The notes under the pieces: generated by a model | What the model was told of the DNA's origin: nothing | What the model saw: the letters and a program-made list of their open reading frames with translations, nothing else | The model's database searches: none | Shown: one piece after another, positions 1-12,000 of the stretch | Position numbering within the stretch: the stretch's first letter is position 1 | Layout of the letters: each line of letters starts with the position of its first letter | Translations under genes and position numbers: made by a program | Source: Voacanga thouarsii | Lineage: Eukaryota; Streptophyta; Magnoliopsida; Gentianales; Apocynaceae | Direction of reading: 5' to 3' | NCBI GenBank assembly: GCA_026120185.1 | Contig: JANUWF010003377.1 | Span: forward strand, 1,623,001-1,687,000 | Length of the DNA: 64,000 nucleotides

Positions 1-154
1 AATGAGACGAAGTCGACGTTTAAAAAGACGTGATCCAATAGTTTCAAATATCCTTGTACAGCCATTTTCTTCAGTGCCAAAAAGGTCATTCAAACACAAA
101 GGTAAATTTTTCGTTCTGTAAGCATGCTTTCGGTTTGATCATTTTTTACCTTCA
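1..154 (+). repeat. 3' end of 5' LTR of copia element A
   Basis: The sequence is closely similar to 17204-17349, the end of the 3' LTR. It ends in CA just before a methionine-tRNA-type primer binding site, as expected for the downstream boundary of a 5' LTR. The rest of the LTR lies outside the window. Confidence 0.85.
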
Positions 155-155
155 A

Positions 156-170
156 TTGGTATCAGAGCCA
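156..170 (+). other. Primer binding site (initiator Met-tRNA type) of element A, split by an insertion
   Basis: TTGGTATCAGAGCCA directly follows the 5' LTR and matches the usual plant copia/gypsy primer binding site complementary to initiator methionine tRNA. Its last five bases, AGCCA (166-170), are repeated at 2383-2387 around a reverse solo LTR. The retroelement was therefore hit exactly in its primer binding site. Confidence 0.85.
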
Positions 171-2382
171 TGGTTTGACAAATGTAGGAAGCATGCTAGG
201 CTTAACTAAAATAAAAAAATATTTATTTTGGATATTTTCTGTGATCCTTCGTGTTTTTTGGTATGTGTAGTTTCATTATAAGCTTCGCGAGTGGAAGTAT
301 AGGAATACTGTATTTTGATTGCTTTCATAGATATCGTGTAAGCCTAGTGTTTTTAAGGGGCATAAGCGGTTGTTTGGATGAGTTTTGATTGAAATCGGTG
401 AAAAAAATCGAGTCCAGAGATGTTTGTAATTTACAAAGAAATTTGGAGAAGAAGGGCCGAGCCGAGCTAAAAATGTGAGGGAAGCCAAGCTGGCTGCGGC
501 TCCCGAGCTGAGCCGCAGCCTGAAGGCTTAAAATGGAAAAAATAATGAAAACGAAGACATATTAGGAAAATAAAAATTTTACCTCTGTGATGAAGTAGCC
601 TTCTTCGGATTGGTGTAGATGTCTGTATAAGAATATTTGAGACTAGTGGCTCACGTCCTTACAAACGTCTACTGCGTTTTATCCACGCGAAGCTTTTGAT
701 CTTTCGAAATAGTGCTCGTAGCACAGTCGGTAAAGTTTGGGTTTTGATAAACTTTTACAAAGCTTCAAAGAATGTGTTTGGCTTCTGTGAATGTAAAATT
801 GAAGTATGCAGAGCTATTTTATGTGAATTGGAAGCTCACTAATAGCTCACAAACTAACTAAATTGCATGATTTCCTTTACCTTTTCAATCCTTCACTCGA
901 GAGAGAGTATAATTGCGTAAAAACAAAAAACCCATACTTTCAGTTATCTTCACGCCAAACAACACGAAATCTATCCCGTGTTGTTTTTTTTATTTTTTAT
1001 TTAATTAATTAATTTAATATTTTTATATGAATTTTATTTTACCTTGGTCTTATTCATTGGGTCAGATAAATTATTTATTCTTGGGCTTGAACATTCATAA
1101 ATAATAAATCTCAATTATTTATTTTTTGAGCTTTATTAAACAGTCTAATAAATAATAACAAGCCCAAATAGACCAAATAAAATTTCATATATTTTATCTA
1201 GTTTCAGATTAATTTTTTAATTATTCAATTTGGGCCTTAGGTCCTAAATAATTAATTAACCATTTAAACTAGATAAAATAAATACCCTCTCTAAGATTTT
1301 TTATTTTATTATAGTCTAATAATAAATTAGACTAATAAAATAAAAACTCATAAATATCAAGACCAATTTCTTAACCCAAATCTTTCATGACTTAAGGGCT
1401 ATTTTGGGGACCAAAAGACACATCGCATTGGCTACTAAAATGACCAAAATATCCCTGCTATATAAATAATTATATTTTATATTTTAAATATTTCCTAATA
1501 TCACCATAAAGAAATATTGACATCAAGAACAATGTTGCGTTAGCAAAGTCTTTGACCTACAGGTGTAATGACTAAAATACCCCTCTATGCATCGCCGTGC
1601 AATTAGAGAGAAAGAGTATACTAATACCTCTTTAATAGACATCTACCAACCTTAGACCTCTAGTCTAATAATCTACGACTTCTGAAATGTTTTCACTTTT
1701 CAAGAGAGTTGCCGTTGAGTAAACATCTAAGTCATATTCCCCAGGGTCCTGGATAATTAGATCATTTGAACAGTCACAAGAGGCGATATAGTAAAGAAGC
1801 TATCTTGTAGAAGTCTGTCTTAACTAACTAGTTATATATACCTAACATACAAGTATATTGGTTCTACGAAAGAACCTCAACTACAGTATATCAAAGTATA
1901 TGCTTCTAGCTTCGTTAGACTACCAACTCATACGCAAGCGGTAGCGTATTAGTCAACGCTGTAGCAGTAACAGTTTGGTTTTCTTTTAAATAAGACTTTT
2001 AGAAACTACTATTACATGTTATGTTCTACGTATTCGAAATACACTCATGCTATGAAGTGAGTTGACTACTCATTGGCTAAAGGTAAGTCATTCTCCATTG
2101 AGAATTCATAACACAATAACCTATATATGATGAGATTCTCATTCTCATCAATCGGTTAAGAACAAACATTTATGTGTTTAATAACCCATGATCCATACCT
2201 TACTGTAAAAGACCACCATTCACATGGATCACTTACTTAAATACAATGGGTCCTTTCCAAATAAAAAAATTATGCACAAATAAAATGTAAATTCATAAAC
2301 AAATTTAGAGAATAAATTTTTTTTATTAATAAATTTGATAATTATATCAGATAATCTAGTCTAGAGGGCATATATTATAACA
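171..2382 (-). mobile_element. Solo LTR, copia family of element A, reverse orientation
   Basis: On the minus strand it starts TGTTATAATATATGCC at 2382 and ends in CA at 171, with flanking duplication AGCCA at 166-170 and 2383-2387. Its minus strand resembles the 3' LTR of A (15560 onward), for example in the first 100 bases and in the stretch around 960-1560. At about 2.2 kb it is longer than the sister LTRs (1.76-1.95 kb), and the extra sequence lies near the LTR end (roughly 171-560). There is no coding sequence; the short open frame at 276-488 is not considered real. It is the product of LTR-LTR recombination of a full element. Confidence 0.82.
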
Positions 2383-2488
2383 AGCCACATCAGAGTGCAA
2401 GGTTGGATTCCTTGCAGAAGCTTGCGGCTTCCGTGAGGAAGTACAATTGCAACTTGCAATTGCGCGGTTAGCAATTTTGATCGGCTGT
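2383..2488 (+). other. Element A untranslated leader, left fragment
   Basis: This is the short stretch between the solo LTR and element B. It contains the second copy of AGCCA (2383-2387) and ends with GCTGT (2484-2488), the target duplication of B. It continues at 9382. Confidence 0.75.
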
Positions 2489-4434
2489 TGAAGGTGTGAA
2501 AAATGGGAAACACGGAGCACACAACAGAAAAAAATCAACAAAAATTGGAAAAACTCAAGAACAAGAAAATAAAACAGAGCCGGCACCGGCTCCAGCAGCC
2601 TTAGTCGTCGCCGGTTGCCCTCTGTCCACTCTCGAGGTTAAAAATTTCGTACCTCTTTTTCTCGTTTTAAAGATTGGCTGGACCAGAACGTGTGAAACCG
2701 GGGTAGGTATTGTGGTGGAAGCCTCTGGTGCGATTTCTGCAAGCCTCCTACTCCATCTTGGCATGTATGAACGATGAACGCCAAAGCTTTCCGATTGTCG
2801 GAATATTCCACAGCCTAATTCTTGTTAGTGAAACAAAGGTGAAGTGGAATGGTCTCAAGAGGAGAAATGAATGGTTTCAACCTTCTCCTTGATTCTTCAA
2901 AGCTGTCACATTGAGGAGGAAAATCCTCTCAACCTTCTTGAACCAAAAGGTGAACTGAAGACCAACAATAGTAACTAGGGTTTACCTTGTTCTTCTTGTT
3001 CTTCAAAAACCAGAGAATGAAGAAGAAGAAGACCTCATGGTGTTCTCTTGGAGAGATACATGAAAATGAGAGAGTGAGAGTACCAAGAGAGTGACAAGAG
3101 AAGAGAACAAAAGATGATCAAAATCATGTAACCTCTTGTGACCTTTGGTTTTTGTAGATTTAGATTATATGACCTTTGGTTTTCTTGTTTTGTTTTTCCT
3201 TGTGTATCACACAAAAGCTTGATTAGAAAACCACCTTTCATATAACCAAAAGCCTCTACAAAACCATATCTGAGAATTCTAAACAATTCCCTAATTGCAA
3301 TTGGAACCCTCCAATTATAACTAATTACAATTTGGCCACAACAAATTCTCTTTCCCACAAGAAACCCCACTATTGTATCAAGTAACATTTTGAGTATATA
3401 TTCCTCTTTAACCGAGACCAATTCCTCAACCCAAAATTAATCAAGACTTACGGGCTATTCCGAGGACCAAAAAGACACATCGCTTTGGTTACTAAAATGA
3501 CCAAAATACCCCTGCTATACAAATAGCTGTATTTTGCATTTTAAATATTTTCTAATATCACCATAAGGAAATATTGACCCCAAGGATAATGCTGCGTTAG
3601 CAAAGTCTTCGACCTACAGGTGTAATGACTAAAATACCCCTCTATACATCGCCGTATATTTAGAGAGGAAGAAGTGTACTAACACCCCTCTAAATGACAT
3701 CTACCATCCTTAGGCATCTAATCCAATGATTCACGACTTCCTGGAGTGTTTCCGTTTTCCAAGGGAGCTACCCTAAAGCAAACATCTAAGTCATGTTTCC
3801 CAGGGCCCTGGACATTTAGATTATTCAGACAACCACAAGGGACGATATAGTATAGAAACTATCTTGTACAAGTCTGTCTTAACTAACTAGTCACATATAC
3901 CCAACATACAAGTATATTGGCTCGATGATAGAACATCAACTATAACATATCAAAGTATATGCTTCCAGCTTCGTCAGACCACCAACTCATACTCAAGTCG
4001 TAGAGTACAAGTCCACGCTGGAGCGGTAGTAGTTTAGGTTTCTACCATATAGTACTTTTAAGAAACCACTACTACAAATCCTATTCTACGTATTCGAAAT
4101 ACGCTTATGTCATAAAGTGAGTGGACTACTCACTGGCTAAAGGTAAGCCATTTCCCATTTAGAATTCACAACATAATAACCTAGACATGATGAGATTCTC
4201 ATTCTCATTAATCAGTTAAGAACGAATGTTTATGTGTTAAGTAACCCGTGCTCCATACCTTACTGTGAAAGACCTCCATTCATATAGACCACTTATTTAA
4301 ACACAATGAGTCTTTTTCAAACGACATCGTGCACAAAAGTAAATTCACAAACGATTTCTGAAAATCAATTCATTTAATTAAAACATTAGATTTTTACATC
4401 AGAAAACTAGTCTAAGAAGGCATACTTCCCAACA
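2489..4434 (-). repeat. 3' LTR of element B (1946 bp)
   Basis: On the minus strand it begins TGTTGGGAAGTATGCC at 4434 and ends in TCA at 2489, next to the duplication GCTGT. Its sequence is parallel to the solo LTR at 12001-13760 through most of its length; for example, the stretch near 2780-2900 matches 13440-13560 in reverse complement. No gene is supported inside; open frames near 2500-3420 lie wholly within the LTR. Confidence 0.88.
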
Positions 4435-4450
4435 ATCTCCCACTTGCACT
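4435..4450 (-). other. Polypurine tract of element B
   Basis: The minus strand reads GTGCAAGTGGGAGAT directly before the 3' LTR. The same tract precedes the 3' LTR of A (15544-15559). It is the expected plus-strand priming site. Confidence 0.85.
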
Positions 4451-4456
4451 TTAAGA

Positions 4457-7400
4457 CTAGGTAAGTCCGTAGGTGCCCATCCCTATGGCATCTAAGTGTC
4501 TCTTGAAGACCCTCTTAGCCAAAGGTTTGGTGAATTGATCTACTAGATTGTTCTCGAAGGCAATCTGTTCCACTACGACTTCCCGTCTCTGGATAAAATC
4601 CCAGATCAGGTGGTACTTCCTCTCGACGTGTTTTCCCTTCTTGTGGTTCCGAGGTTCCTTAGATTGTGATACTGCTCCAGAGTTGTCGCAATACATCACA
4701 ATTCGTCTGTCCACATGTGGCATAACTCTAAGTTCTAAAAGAAACTTCCGGAGCCAGACTGTTTCCTTGAATGCCTCCGAAGCTACCACATACCCAACTT
4801 CCATGGTTGAGTCAGTAATGCAAGATTGCTTGATACTCCTCCATGAAATTGCTCCTCCAGACAAGGTGAAGACATATCCACTAGTGAATTTTCTCTCATC
4901 CTTATCCGCCTGGAAGTCTGAGTTTGTGTATCCTGTAGGAACCAAGTCATCAGCCTTGTAAACCAACATATAATCTCTTGTTCCTTTGAGGTACTTGAGA
5001 ATATGCTTTACAGCTTGCCAATGAACCTCCCTAGGGTTTGATTGATATCTGCTAACTAAGCCTACGACAAAGCAGATATCTGGCCTAGTACACAGCATGG
5101 CGTACATGAGACTTCCCACAGCCGAAGTATAGGGAATCCTACTCATTCTGTCCTTTTTTTCTTGAGACTTAGGACAATCCCTTGAAGAAAGTGACAACCT
5201 ATATCTGCAAGGGATTAGAGCTCTCTTGTATGTGGCTTGAGATAATCCTAACATTCTCTACTTCCTATTTCTAAGAAGTCTAATATCGAGAATGTAGTTA
5301 GCTTCTCCTAAGTCCTTCATACTGAATTGACTAGACAGCCAAACATTTGTAGATGACAATGACCTTACATTATTTCCAATGAGTAAAATGTCATCCATAT
5401 ACAAGACAAGAAAAACCATATTAATGCCTTTAAGTTTCTTGTACACGCATGGTTCATCCTCGTTTTGAATGAAACCGTAAGACTTTACAGTCTCATCAAA
5501 ACGAATGTTCCAGGTTCTCGATGCCTACTTAAGTCCATAAATGGACTTCTTAAGCTTACAAACCATATGTTCTTGGCCTTTAGCAATAAAACCTTTTGGT
5601 TGGGACATATAGATATTTTTGCTAAGATGGCCATTCAAAAATGCCATCTTAACATCCATTTACCATATCTCGTAATCATAATGACATGCGATGGCAAGGA
5701 GGATATGGATGGATTTAAGCATGCCCACCGAAGAAAAGGTTTCCTCATAATTAATCCCTTCTTTCTGAATATACCATTTCGCTACAAGCATAGCTTTGAA
5801 GGTTTCCACCTTCCCATCTACTCCCCTCTTTCTCTTGTACACCCAATGGGTTTTATCCCTTCAGGCGAATCTACAAGATCTCAAACCTAATTGAAGTACA
5901 TAGACTCAATCTCAACTTTCATTGCTTCATCTATAGATTTGCATTGGCATCAGCAATAGCCTCCTCGTATCTAGGGGGGTCTTGTTCTTGATGGTCAGAG
6001 ACCAGCTCAAAATCCTCTCCAGTCCATCTATCTGGAATCCTAGACACTCTCCCACTACGACGAGGCACCATTTGTATAGGCTCTTGAGGCTGTGCCTCTT
6101 CTTGTTCCACAATCAGGTCAGAAGAAGTTGCTTCCGATGATAACTTCTCTTCAAGTTCCAACCTAATTAAATTTTTTGTGGAAGTACTTTGATCATCCTC
6201 TAAGTATTTAACATTGGTACTCACTAGTACCTTCTGCTCCTTAGGATGATAAAAGTAACCACCATTTATTCCTTTTGGATACCCAACAAAATATCATAAT
6301 TCTGACATTGGTTCCAATTTATCTCCCTTGACCAGTACATAAGCTGGACAATCCCATACACTGAGATAATTCAGACTTGGCTTACGCCCAATCCACATCT
6401 CATAGGGAGTCCTAGGTACTGACTTAGAAAGCACTAAGTTCAGAATGTATGCCGCTGTTTCCAGAGCATATCCCCAAAAAGATACTGGAAGAGTAGCATG
6501 AGACATCATGCTTCGGACCATTTCCATCAATGTCATGTTCCTTTTCTCAGCTACTCTGTTCTATTGGGGTATCCCCGGTGCAGAGAGTTGGGATACTATC
6601 CCATGATGTACCATGTAGTCCTTGAATTCACCCAGGAGATACTCTCCACCACGATCCGATCGTAAGGTCTTGATTAATTTACCTGTCCAATGCTCTATTT
6701 CAGTCTTAAACTCCTTGAACTTATCAAAAGAGTCAGACTTGCGCCTCATCAGGTAAATATAACCAAATCTTGTACAATCATCCGTGAAAGTGATGAAGTA
6801 CTCAAAACCTCCTTGAGCTGGTGTAGACAAGGAACCACACACATCAGTGTGAACAAGACTCAATACCTCCTTGGCCCTATCTGCCTTTGGTGTAAAAGAC
6901 CTTTTGGTCATCTTTCCCATCAGGTAGGATTCACACTGAGGCCAATTTTTCAATCTCAATGAGCTCAAAGGCCCATCATGGATTAGCCTCTGAATCCTGG
7001 TTGAGTTAATATGACCCAACCTTAGATGCTAAAGATATGAGTCATTGATATTGGTCTTTATCTTCTTAGTTAAAGGTTTAGATTGAGCGTTATTTGATTG
7101 ATGATTAATAGGGTTTAAATAGAATAGATTTCCATACATGTACCCAATACATAAAATCTCTCCATCTCTACTGATAGAAATACCAGAATAGAAAGATACA
7201 GAATATCCTTGATTTATTAGTTTTGCAACTGAAATCAAATTCTGACAAAAACCAGGTACATATAAAATATCTATTAAAACCACTTTTCCATTACAATAAA
7301 CAATAAGATCCAGCTCTCCCACTGCAAGGGCCCAGACTTGTGCTCTATTTTCCACGCGTAACCCATGTTCGCCCTTCTTGAGTCTTCTAATCTTTCTAAA

Positions 7401-8305
7401 CCCCTGCAAAGAGTTACAGATGTGATCAGTAGCTCCTGAATCAACAATCCAAATGGAAGTTGATCCAATAATTGATATAGACTCTAGATAGAAACATTAT
7501 CTGTGGGGTTTTTCTTGGCTTGAAGATCTAAACACTCATTTTTCTAGTGTCCTTTCTTCCCACATTTGAAGCACTTGCCATTTAGTTTGTTTTTGGGCTG
7601 GGTCTTGGGCTGGGCCGCTGCATTTCCCTTCTTCCTTTTGAAATTTCTAGGCTTGGGCCTAGTTCTTGAGGAATATGCCTTAGCAATCATGACATTTGAT
7701 TGTGGCTTCATGACCTTCTCTGCCATCTAGAGTTCCTTCATTAACTTAGTTAAACTCATGTTTAACTTGTTCATGTTGTAATTCAACTTAAACTGAGTAA
7801 AAGAACCCGGTAGAGATTTGAGAACCATGTTCACTTGGCTCTCGGGGTCAATAATAGCCCCTAAGATTTCTGTCTCCTTGAAAGCAGCAATCATCTTGAG
7901 CATATGCTCTCTGACTGATACTCTCTCAGCCATCTTAGTGTTTATTATAGTTCGAAGAGCCTCCCGTCTTGCGGGCCGGCTCTTGTCCGCGAACATAGTG
8001 GCCAATGACTGACTAATGTCATACGCAGAAATCATGTACTTATGTTTTGACTGGAGCACATTAGACATAGAGGCTAACATATAGCAACGTGTCATTTCGT
8101 TAATCTTCTTCCATGCCTTCTCAACCTCTCACTATTCGGTAATAGAACCTTCCCCGATTACAGGGCAGGTCTCGTAAAAGACATACTTATACTCCTCAGT
8201 TGTGAGTATTATGTCCAGGTTCCTCTTCCAATCCATATAGTTTGGTCCCGTTAACTTATTCTCTCAGAGAATAACAGTCGAAGGACTAAAAGAACCTCCC
8301 ACCAT
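4457..8305 (-). pseudogene. Decayed copia gag-pol of element B
   Basis: Gag starts at 8305 (MVGGSF...) and contains a UBN2-like core (8095-7727). A zinc knuckle KCFKCGKKGH follows (about 7590-7544); its next codon is a stop where the family usually has W. The protease motif WIVDSGATDH lies at about 7457-7428. Integrase (7019-6294) shows HTDVCG, RSDRGGEY and VAEKRN, the D-D-E positions. Reverse transcriptase (about 6230-5260) has YMDDILL near 5400, and RNase H runs to 4457 (ending near LDAIGMG). At least six stops or frame breaks separate the pieces, including one in gag near ITE*EVEK. In life it would encode the polyprotein for replication through an RNA intermediate. The domain order PR-IN-RT-RH makes it Ty1/copia. 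Confidence 0.9.
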
Positions 8306-9197
8306 TTCTGAAAATTGAAAAATGAAAGAAAGGATTTAGTTTGTGAAAATAAATTTGTGCACTGAAATTAATTTGGCTCTTAGGAAAACTGATATAGCTT
8401 CTTAAGAAGATTAACAGTTCCCTAAGCTAAGTGTATTAACCATCACAAATTAATTTTCCTTCTAGGTAATGATCTGGAGGATAACTTCATCTAGTGGATG
8501 GCCATTTCCTCTAATTTCCTATGGACATTCCTCACACTATAACCTCCAACGTGGGCTGGCCGATTATAGTACGTGTCCCGGGTTATTAATTACATCCTCC
8601 CATTAGATCTAGATCCTTGTGGTATCCCCATCCTATACGGGTTCACTCACAGGGTGACGCAAGGGGACCCACGATCTCTAATGAGGATCGTGATGGAAGC
8701 TGTGAGGCCGTTAAAACCCCTCTCCCACTTAGTCTTTTAAAATAAAGCTTTCTTGAAAAATATCCCTTTGAAATTTCCATTAAGTTTTTTCCTTAACTTA
8801 AAAATAAAATATCTAAATCCATTAAAATCTCTATGTCAAGGATTATATCTTTTGAGAGATTTTTCCATGGATTAATTTTATTTAAGTTAAAACTTAATGA
8901 TTTCAAAAATTTTTTAATTAAAACTTTCTAGAGACTTTGGTCTCAAGTTTATTTAATAAAACAAATTTTCTTGTGCAAAATAAAATAAAATGGCCTTATA
9001 TTTTAACTTACAAAAATATCTAAATTCAATATATTTTCTATGTTAAAGATTAAATCCTTTGAGAAAATATCTAAGGATTAATTTTTGTTCAATTTAAAAT
9101 AACCATTTAATTTTTAAAGAAAAAATGTTTTCCTTGTATAAAATATTCCCAAAGACTTTGGTCTTTGAGAAATTGCGCACATAGGTACATAAAAAAA
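8306..9197 (-). other. Untranslated leader of element B
   Basis: AT-rich sequence lies between gag and the truncated 5' LTR, with no coding signal. It is an inverted homologue of the leader of A at 9660-10602. The moderately GC-rich block near 8560-8710 pairs with 10130-10330. Confidence 0.75.
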
Positions 9198-9376
9198 TAC
9201 CTTACTGTGAAATATCTTCATTCACATGGACCACTTACTTAAACACAATAAGTCTTTTCCAAACGACATCGTGCACAAAAGTAAATTCACAAATGATTTC
9301 TGAAAATCAATTCTTTTAATTAAAACATTCGATTTTTACATTAGAAAACTAGTCTAAGAGGGCATACTTCCCAACA
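9198..9376 (-). repeat. Truncated 5' LTR of element B
   Basis: The first 179 bases of the LTR are collinear with 4434 downward, then homology stops at a run of A near 9190-9198 and leader sequence follows. The outer end CCAACA|GCTGT is intact. Confidence 0.85.
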
Positions 9377-10602
9377 GCTGTGGGAGGCTGGGTCACGGGC
9401 ACATGGGTTTTTCCATGGGCCATGATCCAGTATGGCAGGTGCACTTGACCCGAAATATAATTTTTTTTTTATTTTTAGTCTCATATCAGACGAAGTTATT
9501 TTTATTATAATAGTTAATATTCTTTGAATATTTTACATGAAAAATAATAGTAAAGAAAATTTAGGATTAAATAAGACCATTAATTAATTAATATGTTTAA
9601 TTCTATTATTTGGACACTTATGTTAAAAGAATAGAAAAATATGAAAATGTTTACAGTTTTCTTTTTATACTCTATGTGCGCGTTTTCTCAAAGATCAAAG
9701 TCTTTGGGAATTTTTGCCAAAGAAAATTTTTTTCTTAAATCAAATGGTTAATTTTAATTCGAACAAAAATTAATTCTTGGTTATTTTCTCAAAGGATTTT
9801 ATCTTTCACATAGAAAATATTTTGAATTTAGATATTTTTATGAATTAAAATAGAAAATCATTTTGATTGAATTTTAACAAGAAAAATTGTTTTCGTCAAA
9901 TTAATCTTAAGATCAAAATCTCTTGAAAGTTTTATTGAAAATTTTTGAAATTATTAAGTTTATTAACTTAAATAAAATTATTCCATGGAAAAATTCCTCA
10001 AATGGTATAAACCTTGATATATAAATTTTTATGGGTTTAGATATTTTATTTTGAGCTAAAAGAAAACTTAATTAAAATTTTCAAAAGATATTTTTCAAGA
10101 AAAATCTTTATTTTAAAATACTAAGTGAGAGAGGGGTTCCAACGGCCCCACAGCTTCCATTACGATTCTCATTATAGATCGTGGGTCCCCTTCCGTCACC
10201 TTGGGAGTGAACCCGTATAGAATGGGGATACCACAAGGATCTAAAACTAATGGATGGATGTAATTAATAACTTGGGATACGCGTTATGATCGGCCAGCCC
10301 ATATTAGAGGTTATAGTGCCAGGAATGTCCACAGGAAATGAGAAGAAACAGACATCCCACGATGGAGTTATCTTTTAAATCATTACCTAGAAGGAAAATT
10401 AATTTGTGGTGGTTAATACACTTAGCTTAGGAAACTGTTAATCTTTCTAAGAAACTATGTTAGTTTTTCTAAGAGTCAAATTAATCATATTAAAGATAAT
10501 AGTGATATGGTTAACTATTATCGGATTTAATATGAGGATAAAGTCACAAATTATTTTATTTTTCACAAATTAAGTTTTCTTTTATTTTTTGATTTTTCAG
10601 AA
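9377..10602 (+). other. Element A untranslated leader, right part
   Basis: It resumes A after element B, starting with the second GCTGT (9377-9381). It is AT-rich and non-coding; 9660-10602 is homologous, in opposite orientation, to the leader of B. Confidence 0.75.
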
Positions 10603-11228
10603 ATGGTTGGTGGAGGTTCTTTTAGTTCTTTGGCCATTATTTTCTGTGAGAATAAGCTAACAGGTCCAAATTATGTGGACTGAAAAAGGAACTTGGACAT
10701 AATACTCACTATTGAGGAGTATAAGTATGTCATTTTTAACACCTGCCCTGTTATCGGAGAGGGTTCCATCACTGAGGAACGAGAGGCTGAGAAATTATGG
10801 AAGAAGGCCAACGAGATGGCTCGATGCTACATGTTGGCCTCCATGTCTAATGTGCTCTGGTCTAAACACGAGTACATGGTCACTGCGTACGACATTTGCC
10901 AATCACTAGCCATGAAGTTTGCAGATAAAAGCTGGCCCTCAAGGCAGGAGGCTCTTAGGATGATCATTAACACTAAGATAGTTGAGAGAGCATCAGTCAG
11001 AAAACATATGCTCAAGATGATTGCTACTTTCGAGGAAGTAGAAGTCTTAGGGGTTGTCATTGACCCTGAGAGCCAAGTGGATATAGTTCTCGAATCTCTT
11101 TCGGACTCTTTTACTCAATTCAAGTTAAATTATAACATGAACAAGTTAAACATGAGTTTAACCAAATTAATGAAAGAGCTTTAGGTGATAGAGAAGGTCA
11201 TGAAGCCACAGTTCAATGCTATGATTAT
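10603..11228 (+). pseudogene. Gag fragment of copia element A
   Basis: It starts MVGGGSFSSL, matching the gag start of B. A stop follows soon after (near GPNYVD*KRN), then an open stretch 10693-11184 homologous to the UBN2-like gag core of B (AREALRTIINTK in B versus RQEALRMIINTK here). It ends near MKPQFNAMI, where an inverted segment begins. The zinc knuckle and protease are not present in sense orientation. It would have been the structural protein of the virus-like particle and is now non-functional. Confidence 0.88.
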
Positions 11229-11410
11229 TAGCTTTGCAACTGAAATCAAATTCTGTCTAAAATCGAGTACATATAAAATATCCTTCAAAATAACTACTTT
11301 ATTACAATAAAAAATAAGATCCAGCTTTCTTACTGCAAGGGCCCATACTTGTACTCTATTTCCTACTCGTAATCCATGTTTGCCCTTCTAGAGTCTTCTT
11401 ATCTTCCTAA
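11229..11410 (-). other. Inverted protease-region segment inside element A
   Basis: This plus-strand stretch of about 180 bases matches the plus strand of B at about 7220-7400. B is a minus-strand element, so the segment lies backwards relative to the rest of A. It corresponds to the region just after the protease active site. The flanks jump from gag to mid-integrase, so inversion and deletion occurred together. Confidence 0.75.
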
Positions 11411-12000
11411 CCCTCTCGTTCCTCACTTTACGGATGCTTGTACAAGGTTTGGTTATGTCTACCTGATGAGGCACAAGTCTAACTCTTTTGACAAGTTTAA
11501 AGAGTTTAAGGCTGAAGTGGAGCGTCAAACAGGTAAACTGTAATAAAACTTTACGATCGGATCATGGTGAAAAGTACCTCCTCGGTGAGTTCAAGGATTA
11601 TATGGTACATCATGGGATAATATCACAACTCTCTGTGCCTGGTACACCCCAACAGAATGGAGTAGTTGAGAGAAGGAATAGGACATTAATGGAAATGGTC
11701 TGAAGTATGATATCTCATGCTACTCTTCTGGTCTCTTTTTGGGGATATACCTTGGAAACGGCGGCATACATTCTGAATTTGGTGCCTTCCAAGTCAATAC
11801 ATAGGACACCCTATGAGATGTGGATTGGACGTAAGCCAAGTCTAAATCATCTTAGGATATGGGACAGTCTAACTTATGTACTAATCAAGGGAGACAAGTT
11901 AGAACTAAGATCAGAATTATGCTACTTTATTGGGTATCTAAAAGGGACAAAATGAGGTTACTTTTATCATCCCAATGAGTAGAAAGTACTGGTAAGTACT
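11411..12000 (+). pseudogene. Integrase fragment of copia element A
   Basis: It covers the second half of the integrase core, with SDHGEKYLLGEF (second catalytic D region) and QQNGVVERRNRT (catalytic E region), then the conserved EMWIGRKPS segment. Stops lie after EMV and GTK. It is cut at 12000 by a solo LTR, and the coding sequence resumes at 13761 within the phrase VST-NARYLEDD, matching VSTNVKYLEDD of B. Confidence 0.88.

Larger units (their letters stand above)
2489..9376 (-). mobile_element. Copia LTR retrotransposon B, nested in A, reverse orientation
   Basis: The target duplication GCTGT sits at 2484-2488 and 9377-9381. On the minus strand the order is truncated 5' LTR (9376-9198), leader (9197-8306), gag-protease-integrase-RT-RNase H (8305-4457), polypurine tract (about 4450-4435) and 3' LTR (4434-2489). 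The 5' LTR has lost all but its first 179 bases, together with the primer binding site. Since the outer end and the duplication are intact, the deletion happened after insertion. The coding region is nearly complete in order but carries in-frame stops and shifts, so B is not autonomous. Confidence 0.9.
7730..11190. repeat. Large inverted repeat formed by head-to-head copia leaders and gag
   Basis: The minus-strand leader and gag of B (about 9180 down to 7730) and the plus-strand leader and gag of A (about 9680 to 11190) are diverged copies facing each other across about 500 bp. Matching landmarks are 8620-8680 with 10170-10230 and the gag starts at 8305 and 10603. A transcript across the centre could fold into a long imperfect hairpin. 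Confidence 0.75.

Noticed and set aside
156..173. Possible tRNA gene fragment (TGGTATCAGAGCC)
   Set aside because: It directly follows an LTR end and has no tRNA fold around it; it is a primer binding site.
2356..3421. Several open frames on both strands (for example 2496-2777, 3035-3421)
   Set aside because: They lie wholly inside the LTR of element B, have no domain features and are interrupted in the sister LTR at 12001-13760.
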